DNA of 30,677 bases from Haplomitrium mnioides (taxonomy: Eukaryota > Marchantiophyta > Haplomitriopsida > Calobryales), in contig JBNGIS010011284.1 in the NCBI GenBank assembly GCA_049999725.1, positions 1 to 30,677 on the forward strand, given 5' to 3'. The notes under the pieces are model-generated. The model was given only the letters and a program-made list of their open reading frames with translations. It made no database searches and was not told where the DNA came from. Each line of letters opens with the position of its first letter. The stretch's first letter is position 1. Made by a program: the position numbers and the translations under genes. This document shows positions 9,102 through 18,915 of this stretch, one piece after another.

Positions 9102-9977
9102 TCAGACATATTCTATGACATCATCTGACTCCTTGATAGCAATATTGACCTGTTCCTTTGTCTGCTTGTCCTTGCCACGTTTTGCAAATGTCTTCCCTTG
9201 ATCCTTGCTTTTCTTGGGACAGTTTCTTGCATAGTGGCCAGGCTTGTCACAATAAAAACAATTTCCACTTGGTGAGTTACCCCACTTCTGGGACTTCCCA
9301 CCTTGGAACTTCTTGGCCTCCTTGCCTCTTGTGAACAAGGCAGAACTTTGTTCAGGTCCACCCACACGCTCTTTCCTCCTGGTTTCTTCAGCCAAGAGCC
9401 TGGTACTTGCTTCATCCAAAGTCAGGGTCCCTAGGTTGCTCTCCAATGAGTGCAACAACACATCATATGACTCAGGTAAACTTGCCAGTAAGATTTGTAC
9501 AAACATCTCCTCCTTGAGACCTGGGTTGATTGACAACAACTGCTCCACCAGATTCTTGACCTGTGCAGTGTGATCACCCATGCTTTTATCTTCTACAAAT
9601 CTTAAATTCAAGAGCTTCCTCCACAAGTATGTGGCAGCAAAAGCCCCTCCTTGCTCATAAGCCTTCCTAAGGCTGTTCCAAACCTCACATGAAGTAGTGA
9701 GGTTCCTCTCTTGGGTAAATTGCTTTTTATCCAAGCTCAGGCAGATTAAGATTTGAGCATGCCTATCTGCCTGGATCCACATTGCAGTTTCCTCCTCAGT
9801 GGCATTCCTCCCACTGGGTTTAGGGAAGTCACCATTCACATACCTCCATAATCCTTTTAGCTCAAGGATTAATTGTGTTTTTGCCTTCCAGTCTAAAAAA
9901 TCTGCACCTTCAAATTTTTCAATGGCATACATGCTGGAGGTACCCACACTTGCATCTCCCATTGTTAGTGGGCCCAT
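9102..9977 (-). CDS. Intact copia Gag (element B), 291 residues
   Basis: Structural nucleocapsid protein of a copia element. It starts at ATG 9977, seven bases before the end of the primer-binding site, and ends at a stop at 9102. The N-terminal part has EKFEGADFLDWKAKTQLILE at about 20-39, typical of the plant copia gag domain (DUF4219/UBN2 type). The middle is helical (KLLNLRFVED, QLLSINPGLKEEMFVQILLASLPESY), and CFYCDKPGHYARNC at 240-253 is a complete CX2CX4HX4C zinc knuckle. A Lys-rich tail follows. It is the only undamaged gag in the window, yet no pol follows. Its sequence differs clearly from the gag of elements 3-5, so it is a different copia family. Confidence 0.9.
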   Translation of the reverse strand: MGPLTMGDASVGTSSMYAIEKFEGADFLDWKAKTQLILELKGLWRYVNGDFPKPSGRNATEEETAMWIQADRHAQILICLSLDKKQFTQERNLTTSCEVWNSLRKAYEQGGAFAATYLWRKLLNLRFVEDKSMGDHTAQVKNLVEQLLSINPGLKEEMFVQILLASLPESYDVLLHSLESNLGTLTLDEASTRLLAEETRRKERVGGPEQSSALFTRGKEAKKFQGGKSQKWGNSPSGNCFYCDKPGHYARNCPKKSKDQGKTFAKRGKDKQTKEQVNIAIKESDDVIEYV

Positions 9978-9981
9978 AACC
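9970..9981 (-). promoter_or_regulatory. Primer-binding site matching initiator tRNA-Met anticodon arm (element B)
   Basis: Minus strand GGTTATGGGCCC starts directly after the LTR end. It is the complement of GGGCCCAUAACC, the anticodon stem-loop of plant initiator tRNA-Met as I remember it, and not of the tRNA 3' end, whose complement would begin TGG. Drosophila copia and yeast Ty5 are known to prime from this internal part of initiator tRNA. The same site follows the LTRs at 12351-12362 and 20825-20836. Confidence 0.75.
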
Positions 9982-10974
9982 TGTTGTGAATATCAAAAAC
10001 GACTTGATATTCTACAGCAGCGAAAATCCACTTAAGATGAGAATCACAGGAAAGAGGAAGTAAAAACGTCAGCTCCAAAGAAGAGGTTGTGCGACAGCAG
10101 ATTCGCGAAGGCCTTCCCGTCAGCAGGTTCGCACGAAAAACGCAGGTCGACTTGCAGAGCGAAAACGCAACCACCTTTAGTCACGAAATGAGACCTCCTT
10201 CAGAACGAAACGCCACCTACTTCCGAACGCGACCTGCTTCAAACACGAACTCGACCCCTTCTGAGCTCGAACACGACCTACTTCTGAACACGAACACGAC
10301 CTCCTGCCAGGTACCTCCTTCACGAGGTGAAATCGCGACCTCCTTCTCAACATGAACGCGAGCCCCTTCAGACGCGAACTCGACCTTCCAGACACGATCG
10401 CGAGCCCCTTCAGACATGAACGCGAGCTCACCTTAAAGAAAACGACTCTCCTGCTCAGACGCGATTCTCCCTTGCTCAAATGCACAAAACGAGTTACAAG
10501 TGAAATGTGGTTGCAATGAGGATGCGTTGGAGCTCCTCTTCATCAGATTTATATACAGAAAACAATACCAGCCAAAAGCTGGATTTCTATAGGCACCCCT
10601 ATTCAAAATCTATGGGCGCTTGAATCAGTGCAGGTGAAGCAGATTTTTCCACGAGTATGGACAAGAGCTGCACATTCAATTTCACCTACACTCCTATGAC
10701 TTTTCTGTGTTCTAACTTTTGCAAGGGACAAGAATCATTAATGGTCCCTCAGGAGAGTCCTGGTGCTGGCACGTGTCACCACCAGGTGCCTCCACATGGC
10801 ACTATCCCTAAAATCACCATTCCCTAAAGTGCCTCTAAACTAACTAGAATCCTAAACTATCTAAACCAAAACATTTACAGGGACATACTTCACTAAGGAA
10901 GTATGTTGCAGGAATTCCTGAGCAGGATCAGGCAATTCCTCAGCAGCAAATTGTGAAGCTGCCAATTTCCAACA
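9982..10974 (-). repeat. 5' LTR of copia element B (993 bp)
   Basis: In minus orientation it starts TGTTGGAAATTGGCAGC at 10974 and ends TTCACAACA at 9982, next to the primer-binding site. A TATA-like TATATAAAT lies at 10547-10555. The segment 10190-10440 contains imperfect direct repeats of CGCGA-rich motifs (CGCGACCTCCTTC, CGCGAGCCCCTTCAGAC and variants). On its right side five T follow, but the left border is internal to the element, so no target duplication can be tested. Confidence 0.82.
10190..10440. repeat. Imperfect CG-rich subrepeats inside the element B LTR
   Basis: A series of degenerate copies, roughly 25-30 bases each, built around CGACCT(A/C)CTTC and GCGAGCCCCTTCAGAC, alternating with GAACACGAAC-type spacers. 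They lie on the transcribed side of the TATA-like box, so they would fall in R/U5. The frames open here are low-complexity and are not taken as genes. Confidence 0.55.
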
Positions 10975-11778
10975 TTTTTGAGGACCTGTCACCAGATCAA
11001 AGAAGGAACCTCCCGACTGAATCAGGAAAATGAAAGAAGCATGGAAAGAGGGAAAACAGGCAGCGATCCGAGGAGAAAAGGTGCAAATCCTTACCCCCCC
11101 CCCCCCCGGACCAAAATTGACCCTTATCTGATGTGACCAAAAACAAATAGTTTGATCTTGATCTCAGCTCGAATGACTATAACTACGCTTACATACTTTC
11201 TCTTATTGTTATTGATATTGATATTGCTTTTATTGCACTTGTTCGTAGGCTTCCAACCTTAGTTGATTGGGGGTTTCACTTCTTTAGACACTTGGTAGTT
11301 GACGTCATGTGATGTCAGGCTACAGTTTTTACTTTCTTTACCGCACCTCGGTGCGCGGGTGTACTTCTGGTCTTTATGGCCCTAGCGCTGGCATGGGACC
11401 TTAACTAATTCTGATTCTGATTCTGATTCAGTTCATCACGAGCAAATCCGCTTAGCACCCGTTTTCCAGTTCGCAGCTTGCAAATGACCTTGTGCACACG
11501 ACACGACCCGTACCAGCAAATCCTCACTACTGCCTCAGCTTGACGCCTTGTGGTCTCCTTCAGTTCACCATCTCCTCAACTTTGAAACATGCACGTTGTT
11601 TGCTCAAAACAGGCCTTTAAGCATATCAACATTCTCATCACAGCCTGAGGAGATTCATCAAATGCAGCTTAGATGAGTTGGGATTCTCCCTTCTTCATCT
11701 TGAAAGCTCCTCCAGTCTACGTAGCATGTCCACCCGCCTGCACCTCTCGCATTCGCAAGTTAGGGTTGGGGAGATCTT
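10975..11778. other. Unassigned segment, possible retroelement 3' end
   Basis: No recognisable gene lies here. Notable contents are a run of 14 C at 11094-11107, an inverted repeat CGCACC/GGTGCG near 11343, and a short hexamer array (TGATTC, three to four copies) at 11408-11429. GCAAATCC occurs at 11083-11090 and at 11442-11449, possibly a target duplication around a 351-bp insertion with a simple-repeat tail, as in some non-LTR elements. From about 11450 to 11778 the sequence is not recognised; it ends where element 4 gag begins. Confidence 0.35.
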
Positions 11779-12350
11779 TTAATTCAGACCCTTTTGCCTC
11801 CATTGTTAACACCAAAGTGGTGTAATCTGCAGGGAGCTGTTGAGGAGGACACATACTAGGTCCTCTTCCTCAATCCGTTATCCTGCTGCCTGCACTGTCC
11901 AGCCATTCATCTTTACCATGAAGAATTGCTTCTTCAGAAAAATCCTGTGAGAGGTTGTCTTGCCTTCATAGTTGGCTGGCAATATAATCCACGCTTCATG
12001 TGCACTTCTGCATTTTCTCACCAACTCTAGCAGATGGTCTTCAAGGTTTAGCGTGATTAATGCTAAAGCCTTAAGCTCTGCCTTCATAAACTGTTTTTTT
12101 TTTTTTTTTGACCAAAAGCAAACAACTTTATTTACTTTCAAGCACCAAGGATACAACCGTTTTCTCTCTCTTGATGTCGATTTCAGACATTCCTTCAAAG
12201 ATAAGATTAAACTCTGCTTGTGGATCCTCAGTGATCTCCCACAGATCTTGGCTCACCAAGATCATTTGCATTTTAATTTTCCACAAATGAAAATCTTCTC
12301 CTCCAAACTTCCTGACTGTGTTCCCAATACCATTCTCAGCTCCTCGTGGT
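11779..12350 (-). pseudogene. Copia gag of element 4, broken by a LINE stub
   Basis: Starts at ATG near 12358 (overlapping the primer-binding site) with KFGGEDFHLWKIKMQMILVS, the N-terminal copia gag domain, and continues through GMSEIDIKREK. At 12094-12158 a LINE 3' stub interrupts it; gag resumes with FMKAELKALALITLNLEDHL, then EAWIIL and LKKQFFMVKMN, and fades near 11779 with a TMEAKG-like box. Stops and frame changes are present after about 11880. The homologous stretch of element 5 lies at 20230-20820. No zinc knuckle remains, so the element is cut in gag at about 11779. Confidence 0.78.
12094..12158 (-). mobile_element. 65-bp LINE 3' stub with poly(A) in element 4 gag
   Basis: Read on the minus strand it is the last ~49 bases of the same LINE 3' UTR seen at 7180-7223 (ending GTTTGCTTTTGGTC) followed by 16 A. 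It splits gag between IKREK and FMKAEL; joining the flanks restores the protein alignment with element 5. The target duplication is short or hidden in the A run (AAAAC at both borders). Confidence 0.8.
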
Positions 12351-12362
12351 GGGCCCATAACC
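12351..12362 (-). promoter_or_regulatory. Primer-binding site of element 4
   Basis: Minus strand GGTTATGGGCCC directly after the LTR end, identical to that of element B and complementary to the anticodon arm of initiator tRNA-Met. Confidence 0.75.
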
Positions 12363-13128
12363 TATTAGAAAGTATGCTCGAAAATCCACGTGAAGAGTTG
12401 AGAGGCTGTTGAAAAACGAGCACTTAGCTCGAAATATGCTTTGAAGTAGACAGCTGATACTAGAACTGAAGGTCGCAATACAGAAGAATTGCGATGCTCC
12501 AGAAATCGATCACTTGGGGGGTCAAGAAATCGCGACCTTAGGGTGGACGCAATTTTCGCCAGACGCTCCCTGTCGTGAGCATCGCTCCCTTGAAATCGCA
12601 AAATCACGATAAGCAGAATGAAAGTCGAAAACGGGAAGTTGATTCCCTTTTCGACGTTCTGATATTCGCCACCACACGACCACAGCCTCCTTGCGAACTC
12701 GCAACCTCCTTATGAAGTATGCTCGTCCGTCGAATGTGCTGCTGGTGCTCCAAACGCGATGTCAAGGAAGTCGCGATGCTGCGACTTGTGCAGATATTAG
12801 ACCAGAGGAAGAATGCAAACAATGCGAACAGGAGATATGGTTGCTGAGGATACATCCCAATGGGGAGCCTCTGAAATATATACCAGGAGGAAATCTCCTT
12901 CTACGTTACATCATGATCACGTTTGTGATCACCTTGACGAAATCGTGCACGTAGTTCCTCGTAATCTCCTCAGTGACAAAATTGTCACATAAAAATAAAG
13001 GGACCTGTGTTGCTGACACGTGGCAGCCCTTATGAATTTAACTAAACTAACAATCCTTAGCTAACCTAGTTATAACTAACAATATGTTAGTTATTATATT
13101 TACAGCAGCAGAAAATACATTTCCAATA
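12363..13128 (-). repeat. 5' LTR of copia element 4 (766 bp)
   Basis: In minus orientation it opens TATTGGAAATGTATTTTC at 13128 (the first bases altered from TGTTGG) and closes TTCTAATA at 12363. It belongs to the same family as the two solo LTRs at 15498-16320 and 17248-18021: shared features include the TGCTGCTGTAAATAT opening, a GTTAGTTATAACTA segment, a palindromic GTGACAAAATTGTCAC (near 12974-12989) and TCGCGA boxes. It interrupts the RT gene of element 5 after the ETFAPVV-type box, so element 4 inserted there. Confidence 0.82.
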
Positions 13129-15090
13129 ATCTGTATCAAGGATTGGTACTTATCCACCACTGGGGCGAATGTTCCTGAAAAACGATACCTTCCTTCTGCA
13201 GATATCCCTACGCTACCAGGTGTGCCTTGTACTTGATGACTGCAGCTCCAGGCTTGAGCTCCCAATACCCACTTGCACCCAATGGTTTTGCTGGCTTCAG
13301 CAAAACCTCTCAGAATTCAAGTCCCAATCTACTTATTTTTTGTAGTCTGCTGCCACTTTTTAGCCTCATTCCTTTTCATGACCTTAGTCTCATTCTTTCA
13401 TGCTCAAGAACAACTTTTCCAAGCCTGACAATCGGTCTTCAGAATCTCTGTGACTTCATCACAGATTCCTCCAGGATAGCTGGTCGACCTTCCGCAAGTT
13501 GTTGCCCAGAAGTCCGACCAGCTCTCCATCACCTAGAGTAATCCTCAGAACATCAGGGAGGGCAGGGCTTGGATTTGCATCCAACCTGTTCCCTACCTCC
13601 CACTCATTGAAAATGGCATATCTGTACCAGATTGTTTTGCTTGTAACTGGGTTGCACAGTCATAGGCCTTGCCTCCTTCACTGTACCAACTTTGTGCGAA
13701 GTGTCACAAGAACCAAGACATATTAGTTATGGAGTTGTGGAGAGCAAAACTAACCACAAAAACAATTAAATGGAAGCTGCAATAGTCTAGGAAAAACCTA
13801 CACGCATCACAACTGTCCATGCATAGAGTGCAGCCTTCACAATGTGGTGTCAGACACAAAGTTTCAGACTATTCAGCCTCATCATGCGTAGCAGTGACAA
13901 ACTGCTCAAACTTCCTGCTGGTTTCGTCAGTTTCCGACAGCAAGTCCTGATCAATCGTCGTACTGAGTTTCTGCCACTTTCCAGAAGTAACGGGAAAACG
14001 CAGTCATGAATCCTACAAATCAAAATCTGTCAACTCTCAAGCATCCGCTTGCGACATCATTCATTTCACTTTAGTTTGATCTTGTGAAGCAAACATCCAA
14101 GAGCATAACTCCCAGAGAGGTCTGCTGAAAGGTTAGTGATTGGGGCCTTCTGCACCCTGAACATAGCACATGAAGCGCATCACTGGTGACTACTTGGATG
14201 CAGAACATCCGCTAAAGTCACTGAATATATTAGTTATGAAGTTGTGGAGAGCAAAACTAACCCCAAAAACAATTAAATGGAAGCTTCAATAGTCTAGGAA
14301 AAACCTACACACATCACAACTGTGCAGAACCAAGACATATGTGTTGCACAACCAAAATTCTGAGATGCTTCACTGAAGGTTGAACCCCCAAGCCTGCCAA
14401 GGTGTCAACCCTTCAATTACATTTGTGGTGCTGATATTCTTCAGCTGTAGCTACTCACACTGCCCAGAACTTGTCCTCTAGGCCAGCATATGTAGCATGC
14501 TTCCAGCCTTCTCAACAGATGTCCTGTTGAGACCATGCTCCCACAGTACTTATCCTCCAGGAAGCATATGCAACATGCTTCCAGTGGACAATTGTCCTGC
14601 TCAGCCATACTGCCACACCATCATGGTATGGAGAATCCTGAGCAATCATCTATGCTCTTATGCCACTCTTCACAAGAAAATACTCGAACTGTTGCCATCA
14701 CTCCTAAAAATCAGGATTCTGTTGTCAACTCCATTCTCCATCCCAGCAAGACATGTCTGAAACATCTCATCCTTGCTGTGCATGAAGTATACAAAGGGAA
14801 TCTTGATTTCTCAACTGTGAATGATACAAAATACCTGTAGCCAGACATCGAAGGTGTCTTCATAGGTCCACATATGTCGCTGTGGACTAATTCTAACAAA
14901 CTGGATATCCTTCATCCGACGGTTCCTTCGTGTCTGCAGATTTTGTGCAACTTTCCCTTCACATATCCTTTACAGAACTCAAGTGAGGTAGATTGCTCCA
15001 AACCATGTTGCTACCTATCCTGGCAAGCAACCTGTTTCCTTGCTCTCCCAAGTGCCAAAGCCTGTGGCGCAAGAGATTTATTCCCTTCTC
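13129..15090 (-). pseudogene. Element 5 integrase to RT remnant
   Basis: Decayed copia pol. On the minus strand: GAG-pre-integrase near 15040-15080 (equivalent of WHHRLGHLGEQG), integrase LELVHSDICGPMKTPSMSGY near 14840-14896, the VFGC region near 14370, then linker, and RT fingers at 13150-13280 (GCKWV-like, YKA.LVA, TFAPVV). Stops and indels occur throughout. A 603-bp insertion with target duplication splits it at 13724-14326. At 13128 the LTR of element 4 cuts the RT. The upstream half of this element lies at 19585-20824, beyond the LINE. Confidence 0.75.
13724..14326. mobile_element. 603-bp insertion with 97-bp terminal direct repeats and 14-bp target duplication
   Basis: GAACCAAGACATAT occurs at 13710-13723 and again at 14327-14340, and joining the sequence across it restores the alignment of element 5 integrase (the VFGC region) with element 3. 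The inserted DNA begins and ends with 97-bp direct repeats (13720-13816 and 14227-14323) that differ at about four positions. The 410-bp interior has no long open frame. A 14-bp duplication is too long for an LTR element or TRIM (4-6 bp) and fits target-primed insertion: a Penelope-like element with pseudo-LTRs, or a partly tandem SINE/LINE. I do not recognise the sequence. Confidence 0.75.
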
Positions 15091-15101
15091 TTTTTTTTTT
15101 T

Positions 15102-15492
15102 CTTGACCAAAAGCAAACGACTTTATTTATTTTCAAACATCAAAGGTACAACTACGGCCAGTAATCAGGCCGGAGCGGCAAAGCCATCAACCATTCAATC
15201 CCTTTCAGGATCTAGCCTGGTAAACCAAAGTAACCCAATACCCTCAATCCAGATTACTACTAACATTCAGATTCCATCAAACACTGTCTTCATCACGTAT
15301 ACATAGAAAATGCCTGGCACCCCAGGTTCTGTCAAAGGTTTCAAGAATGTTTTCCCTTTTCTCTTCATTATGAGCCTTCATCCAGTCTCTACTGGCATCA
15401 TGCCAAGCTTTCTTTCCATACTTAACCAGTCTCATCCAGATTTGCTTTTTCAAGCGGTACATATCCATGTGTGACTTCTCAAAAACTAAAGT
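15102..15492 (-). pseudogene. LINE ORF2 last codons and 3' UTR
   Basis: Continues the LINE after the solo LTR with TLVFEKSHMDMYRLKKQ, then FDRTWGARHFLCIRDEDSV. A TGA replaces the Trp codon (DSVYWN in the copy at 6834-7241). Then comes the 3' UTR, with AATAAA-type signal and the same end (GTTTGCTTTTGGTC) before the A tail. This identifies the 6834-7241 and 12094-12158 insertions as products of the same family. Confidence 0.85.
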
Positions 15493-15497
15493 GTTTC

Positions 15498-16320
15498 TGT
15501 TAGAAAGTAAACACGAAAATCCACGTGAAGGAGTTGAGGGGCTGTCAAAAACGAACACCTAGCTCGAAGTATGTTTGAAGAAGACAGCTGATACTAGAAT
15601 CGAAAAGTCACAATAGGGGAGAATGGCAAAACTCCAGAAATCGATCACTGAAGGTCAGGAAATCGCGACGTAGGGTGGACGCGATTTCCACCAGACGTGA
15701 GCGTCGCTCCTGGAAATCACAAAACGCGATTTAAAGAGTGGAAGTCGAAAACGGGATTCGGTTCCCTTTTTCAACTTTCTGATATTCCCCTTAACACGAT
15801 GGAGCTTCCTTGCAAACTCGCCACCACGTGAGGCAGCCTTCTTGTGAACCTGATGCAGCTTTCTTACGAACTCGCAACCTCTTCACGAAGTATGCTCGTC
15901 CTTCAGCGCTGCTTTCTTGTGTTCCAAACGTGCTGTCAAGCAAGTCGCGATGCTTGACAAATGCAGATATCAGAGCATAGGAAAAGGGGGAACGATGCAA
16001 ACAGGAGATGTGAATGCTGAGGATACTTCCCAATGGGGGGGAGCCTCGATTAAATATACAAGGAGGGATTTTCCTCCTACGTTACACCGCAAATGCAGCC
16101 TCGATCACTTCCGTGATTGAAGGTGCGATTATCTCCATGGAGACGTGCATAAAATCTGCGCTTCTCCTCAAAGTCTTCTAAGTGACTAATTTGTCACCTA
16201 ATGAAAGGGCCTATTCTGATAACATGTGGCAGCCCCTAACAAGAATAACTAGCTATCCTAGTTATAACTAACAATATGTTAGTTATCATATTTACAGCAG
16301 CAGAAAATACATTTCCAACA
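15498..16320 (-). repeat. Solo LTR in the LINE, minus orientation (823 bp, TSD GTTTC)
   Basis: Complete LTR, TGTTGGAAATGTATTTTC at 16320 to TTTCTAACA at 15498 in minus orientation, flanked by GTTTC at 15493-15497 and 16321-16325. No internal element sequence is attached. The 5-bp duplication shows a normal copia insertion followed by LTR-LTR recombination. It has a TATA-like box (16050-16058), GTGACTAATTTGTCAC-type inverted repeats (near 16181-16196), an ATCACNNNNGTGAT inverted repeat near 16100-16115, and TCGCGA boxes near 15663 and 15945. Same family as 12363-13128 and 17248-18021. Confidence 0.92.
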
Positions 16321-16325
16321 GTTTC

Positions 16326-17247
16326 TAGAAAGCCATATGGATAGTAAGGACCAGATCTCTTGAGCTACGACCAGTGCCTTTGGTATTCTGTTGCCTAGTA
16401 TGCATTGCTGCCAGGTTGGCTTCCACCTTTTGGTATTCTCCCAAATGGAGAGCACTAATCTGTTAATGATATTCCCTGCCCAAATAGTGCTGATCCTAAG
16501 ACAAATCCAGAAACAGTGAATGAGATCTTCCTGTAAATCCTCCTTGCAGCAGACACAACTTGCATCAATCTCAAAGCCAGGCTTTTCTGTCTTTTTCCTG
16601 AAGCTCCCGACTTGCACACCTCTTTGGACAATAGCCACATTAATGTGGCCTCTTTGGCTGATCTGCTCCCATCCCATATATCAGTCCATCTGGAGGAGTA
16701 TGTAGAGTCGATCAATCCATGTGCTTTCCAGCGTTCCAGAACCAGAATGATTGTAGATGGCCGGTCCAATATAAACTGACGGCCTTTCTTGGTGGAATAG
16801 CTGCTGAGGGGGGAGTTATCTTTCCAGACCCACATTCCAGGGTCCCAATCTCCCTCTCCGATAACTGAGCCAAGTAATTTATACTCAGCATTCTGATCTT
16901 TGGTCACTGAGCAGACCTTCATTTTCCTCATAATCACTGAAGGAGGAAGCTGGGGTCGAGATCCTTCTGCCAACATCGTAGACATTGGGGTGACAAAGAA
17001 CCATGAGCATGAATGGGGTAGAGAAGAAGATTGAGTCATGGTTCCCGCCTTGAGATCAGTATCAGCACTCCACAAGGATATTGCGACCGGGTGTGTCTCC
17101 AGGTCAGATGTGAAAACTCCGGTCCAGTCTCCTTTTATTATGTGGCCTGGCCCCTCAAGTAGGAGTGAAACCCACCTTTCAGGGATCTTAGCTATCAGGT
17201 CATACCATTTCCGCTCATGCCTTTTGTGAAGCTGGTATCGTTCTTGC
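16326..17247 (-). pseudogene. LINE ORF2 C-terminal region with zf-RVT zinc motif
   Basis: Minus-strand coding sequence between the two solo LTRs. It reads a Trp-rich stretch (KWYDLIAKIPERWVSLL near 17180, WSADTDLKAG at 17070), then GDWDPGMWVWKDNSPLSS, a frameshift near 16670, and CVCCKEDLQEDLIHCFWIC near 16495-16555, a CxxC plus H/C cluster like the zf-RVT domain at the end of plant LINE ORF2. It ends WLSRN at 16326. The reading frame runs on without a break across both solo LTRs once one target-duplication copy is removed, which proves the LTRs entered a LINE that was still largely open. Confidence 0.82.
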
Positions 17248-18021
17248 TGTTGGAAATGTATTTTCTGCTGCTGTACATATGATAACTAACATTTTGTTAG
17301 TTATAACTAGGATAGATAATTATTCTTATTAGTTTAGTTACATTGTTAAGGGCTGCCACATGTCAGGAACATAGGCTCTACCATTATGTGACAAATTTGT
17401 CACTTATAAGACTTTGAGGAGACCACAGCCTAGATGCACGTCTCCATAGAGATAATCACGCCTTCAATCACGGAAGTGATCGAGGCTGCATTTGCGGTGT
17501 AACGTAGGAGGAAAATCCCTCCTTGTATATTTAATCGAAGCTCCCCCCATTGGGAAGAATCCTCAGCAACCATATCTCCTGTTCACATTCTTCCTCTGCT
17601 CTGATATCTGCACAGGTCGAGCATCGCGACTTGCTTGACAGCGCGTTTGGAGCACCAGCAGCACATTCGACGAACGAGCATACTTCGTAAGGAGGTTGCA
17701 AGTCCGAGGAGGCTGCGGTCATGTGGCAGCAAATATCAGAACATCAACAAAGGGAATGGACTTCCCATTTTTTTATTTACATTCTGCTATTCACATTTTT
17801 GCGATTTGAAGGGAGTACGACGTCACGACGGGGAGCGCGTCCTCCCTAAGGTCGCGATTTCCTGACCCCAGTAATCGATTTCTGGAGCATCGCGATTCTC
17901 CTGCATCGAGACCTTCGTTTCTGCTATCAGCTGTCTCCTTTGAGCATATTTCTAGCTAAGTGCTCGTTTTTCGACAGCCTCTCAACTCATTCATGTGGAT
18001 TTTTGAGTAAACATTCTAGTA
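17248..18021 (+). repeat. Solo LTR in the LINE, plus orientation (774 bp, TSD CTTGC)
   Basis: LTR from TGTTGGAAATGTATTTTC at 17248 to TTCTAGTA at 18021 (the usual AACA end mutated), flanked by CTTGC at 17243-17247 and 18022-18026. Orientation is opposite to the solo LTR 0.9 kb to the left, and the target duplications differ, so the two are independent insertions and not one split element. Contains a perfect 16-bp palindrome GTGACAAATTTGTCAC near 17388-17403, a TATA-like box at 17526-17534, and TCGCGA boxes near 17624, 17850 and 17890. Confidence 0.92.
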
Positions 18022-18915
18022 CTTGCACCTCTGCCCAATCAAGGAACTCATAAGTTTGACGATTCCATAGGTCCCCAATCACCTTGATCCCTGCCTGAGC
18101 ATCTCAAGGCTGGCCAGCTCTTGTTTGCCGCCAGCAGTGAATTATCTCCCAGTCTATTCCACCAGATGTTTATGCTCACCACCTCTTCAAAAGACTCAGG
18201 AGCCTTCTGTTTGATAGATCTTTTGAGCACCGACCAAGCCTGCCATATCTCCTTCCATAGCTGAGAGGTAGACCAACATGAGGATCTGCAGTCAGCTACT
18301 GTCCACAATAGGGAGTGACCCCAACCTAGTTTACTAAGTGGTCTAGCTTGGCTGGCTCTATACAATAAGAACATTTTGCATGTAGAGTCCCCTGGCAGAA
18401 CATTCTTCATAATCCACTTCCCCAGCAGGGCTTGAGTCTGCGCATATATGTCCATCAATCCCAACCCCCCTTCTTTCTTTCTCTTCACGCATGTCTCCCA
18501 CGCCACTGGAGCTCTGCATTTTTCCCCATTTCCTGACCAGAGGAAGTTTCTCACCAACTGTTTGATTTCTTTAAGAGGGGAGCTGCCCCCTGCCCAGCAA
18601 GAAGCAAAGTACCAGATGGACCCCAGGAGGATTTGATTGATGATTAACAGTCTTCCTGGCAGACTGATATATTTGTTGCACCAACACTTGAGCTTTGATC
18701 TGACTCTGTCCACCAAGAGGTTTTTAATTCCTTGTAGACCACTTTGGAGGCCAAACGGAATACCAAGGAATTTCAAGGTTGCATCCTTTTCTGCCCATTC
18801 CCAGTTACAGCCAATGTTCCACCCTTGCGGTCTAGGTCGTGAACTGATCCAAATGGCAGATGATTTTTCCCAGTTGATATTCTGTCCAGAAGCCTTGGGA
18901 AGATACCCAGCACCT
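18022..18915 (-). pseudogene. LINE ORF2 thumb and linker region
   Basis: Continuation of the LINE ORF2 after the frameshift. KFLGIPFGLQSGLQGIKNLL near 18715-18775 is the conserved LGIP block after the RT palm, followed by KLKCWCNKYISLPGRLLIIN, LPGR being a standard L1 marker, and AWETCVKRKKEGGLGLMDI. The downstream part is Trp-rich, as usual before the C-terminal zinc domain. The frame breaks near 18050, and a small shift leads into the frame that crosses the site of the solo LTR at 18021. Similar blocks are shared by all plant L1-clade LINEs. Confidence 0.82.

Noticed and set aside
10089-10485. Open frames on both strands in the element B LTR
   Set aside because: They are produced by CG-rich subrepeats without stops; simultaneous opposite-strand frames with Arg/Ser-rich translation indicate chance.
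13720-14323. 97-bp repeats as LTRs of a TRIM element
   Set aside because: The flanking duplication is 14 bp instead of 4-6 bp, the ends are not TG...CA, and no primer-binding site or polypurine tract is seen.
15498-18021. The two LTRs as 5' and 3' LTR of one element carrying the sequence between them
   Set aside because: They are in opposite orientation, each has its own target duplication, and the sequence between them is LINE ORF2 that continues outside both.
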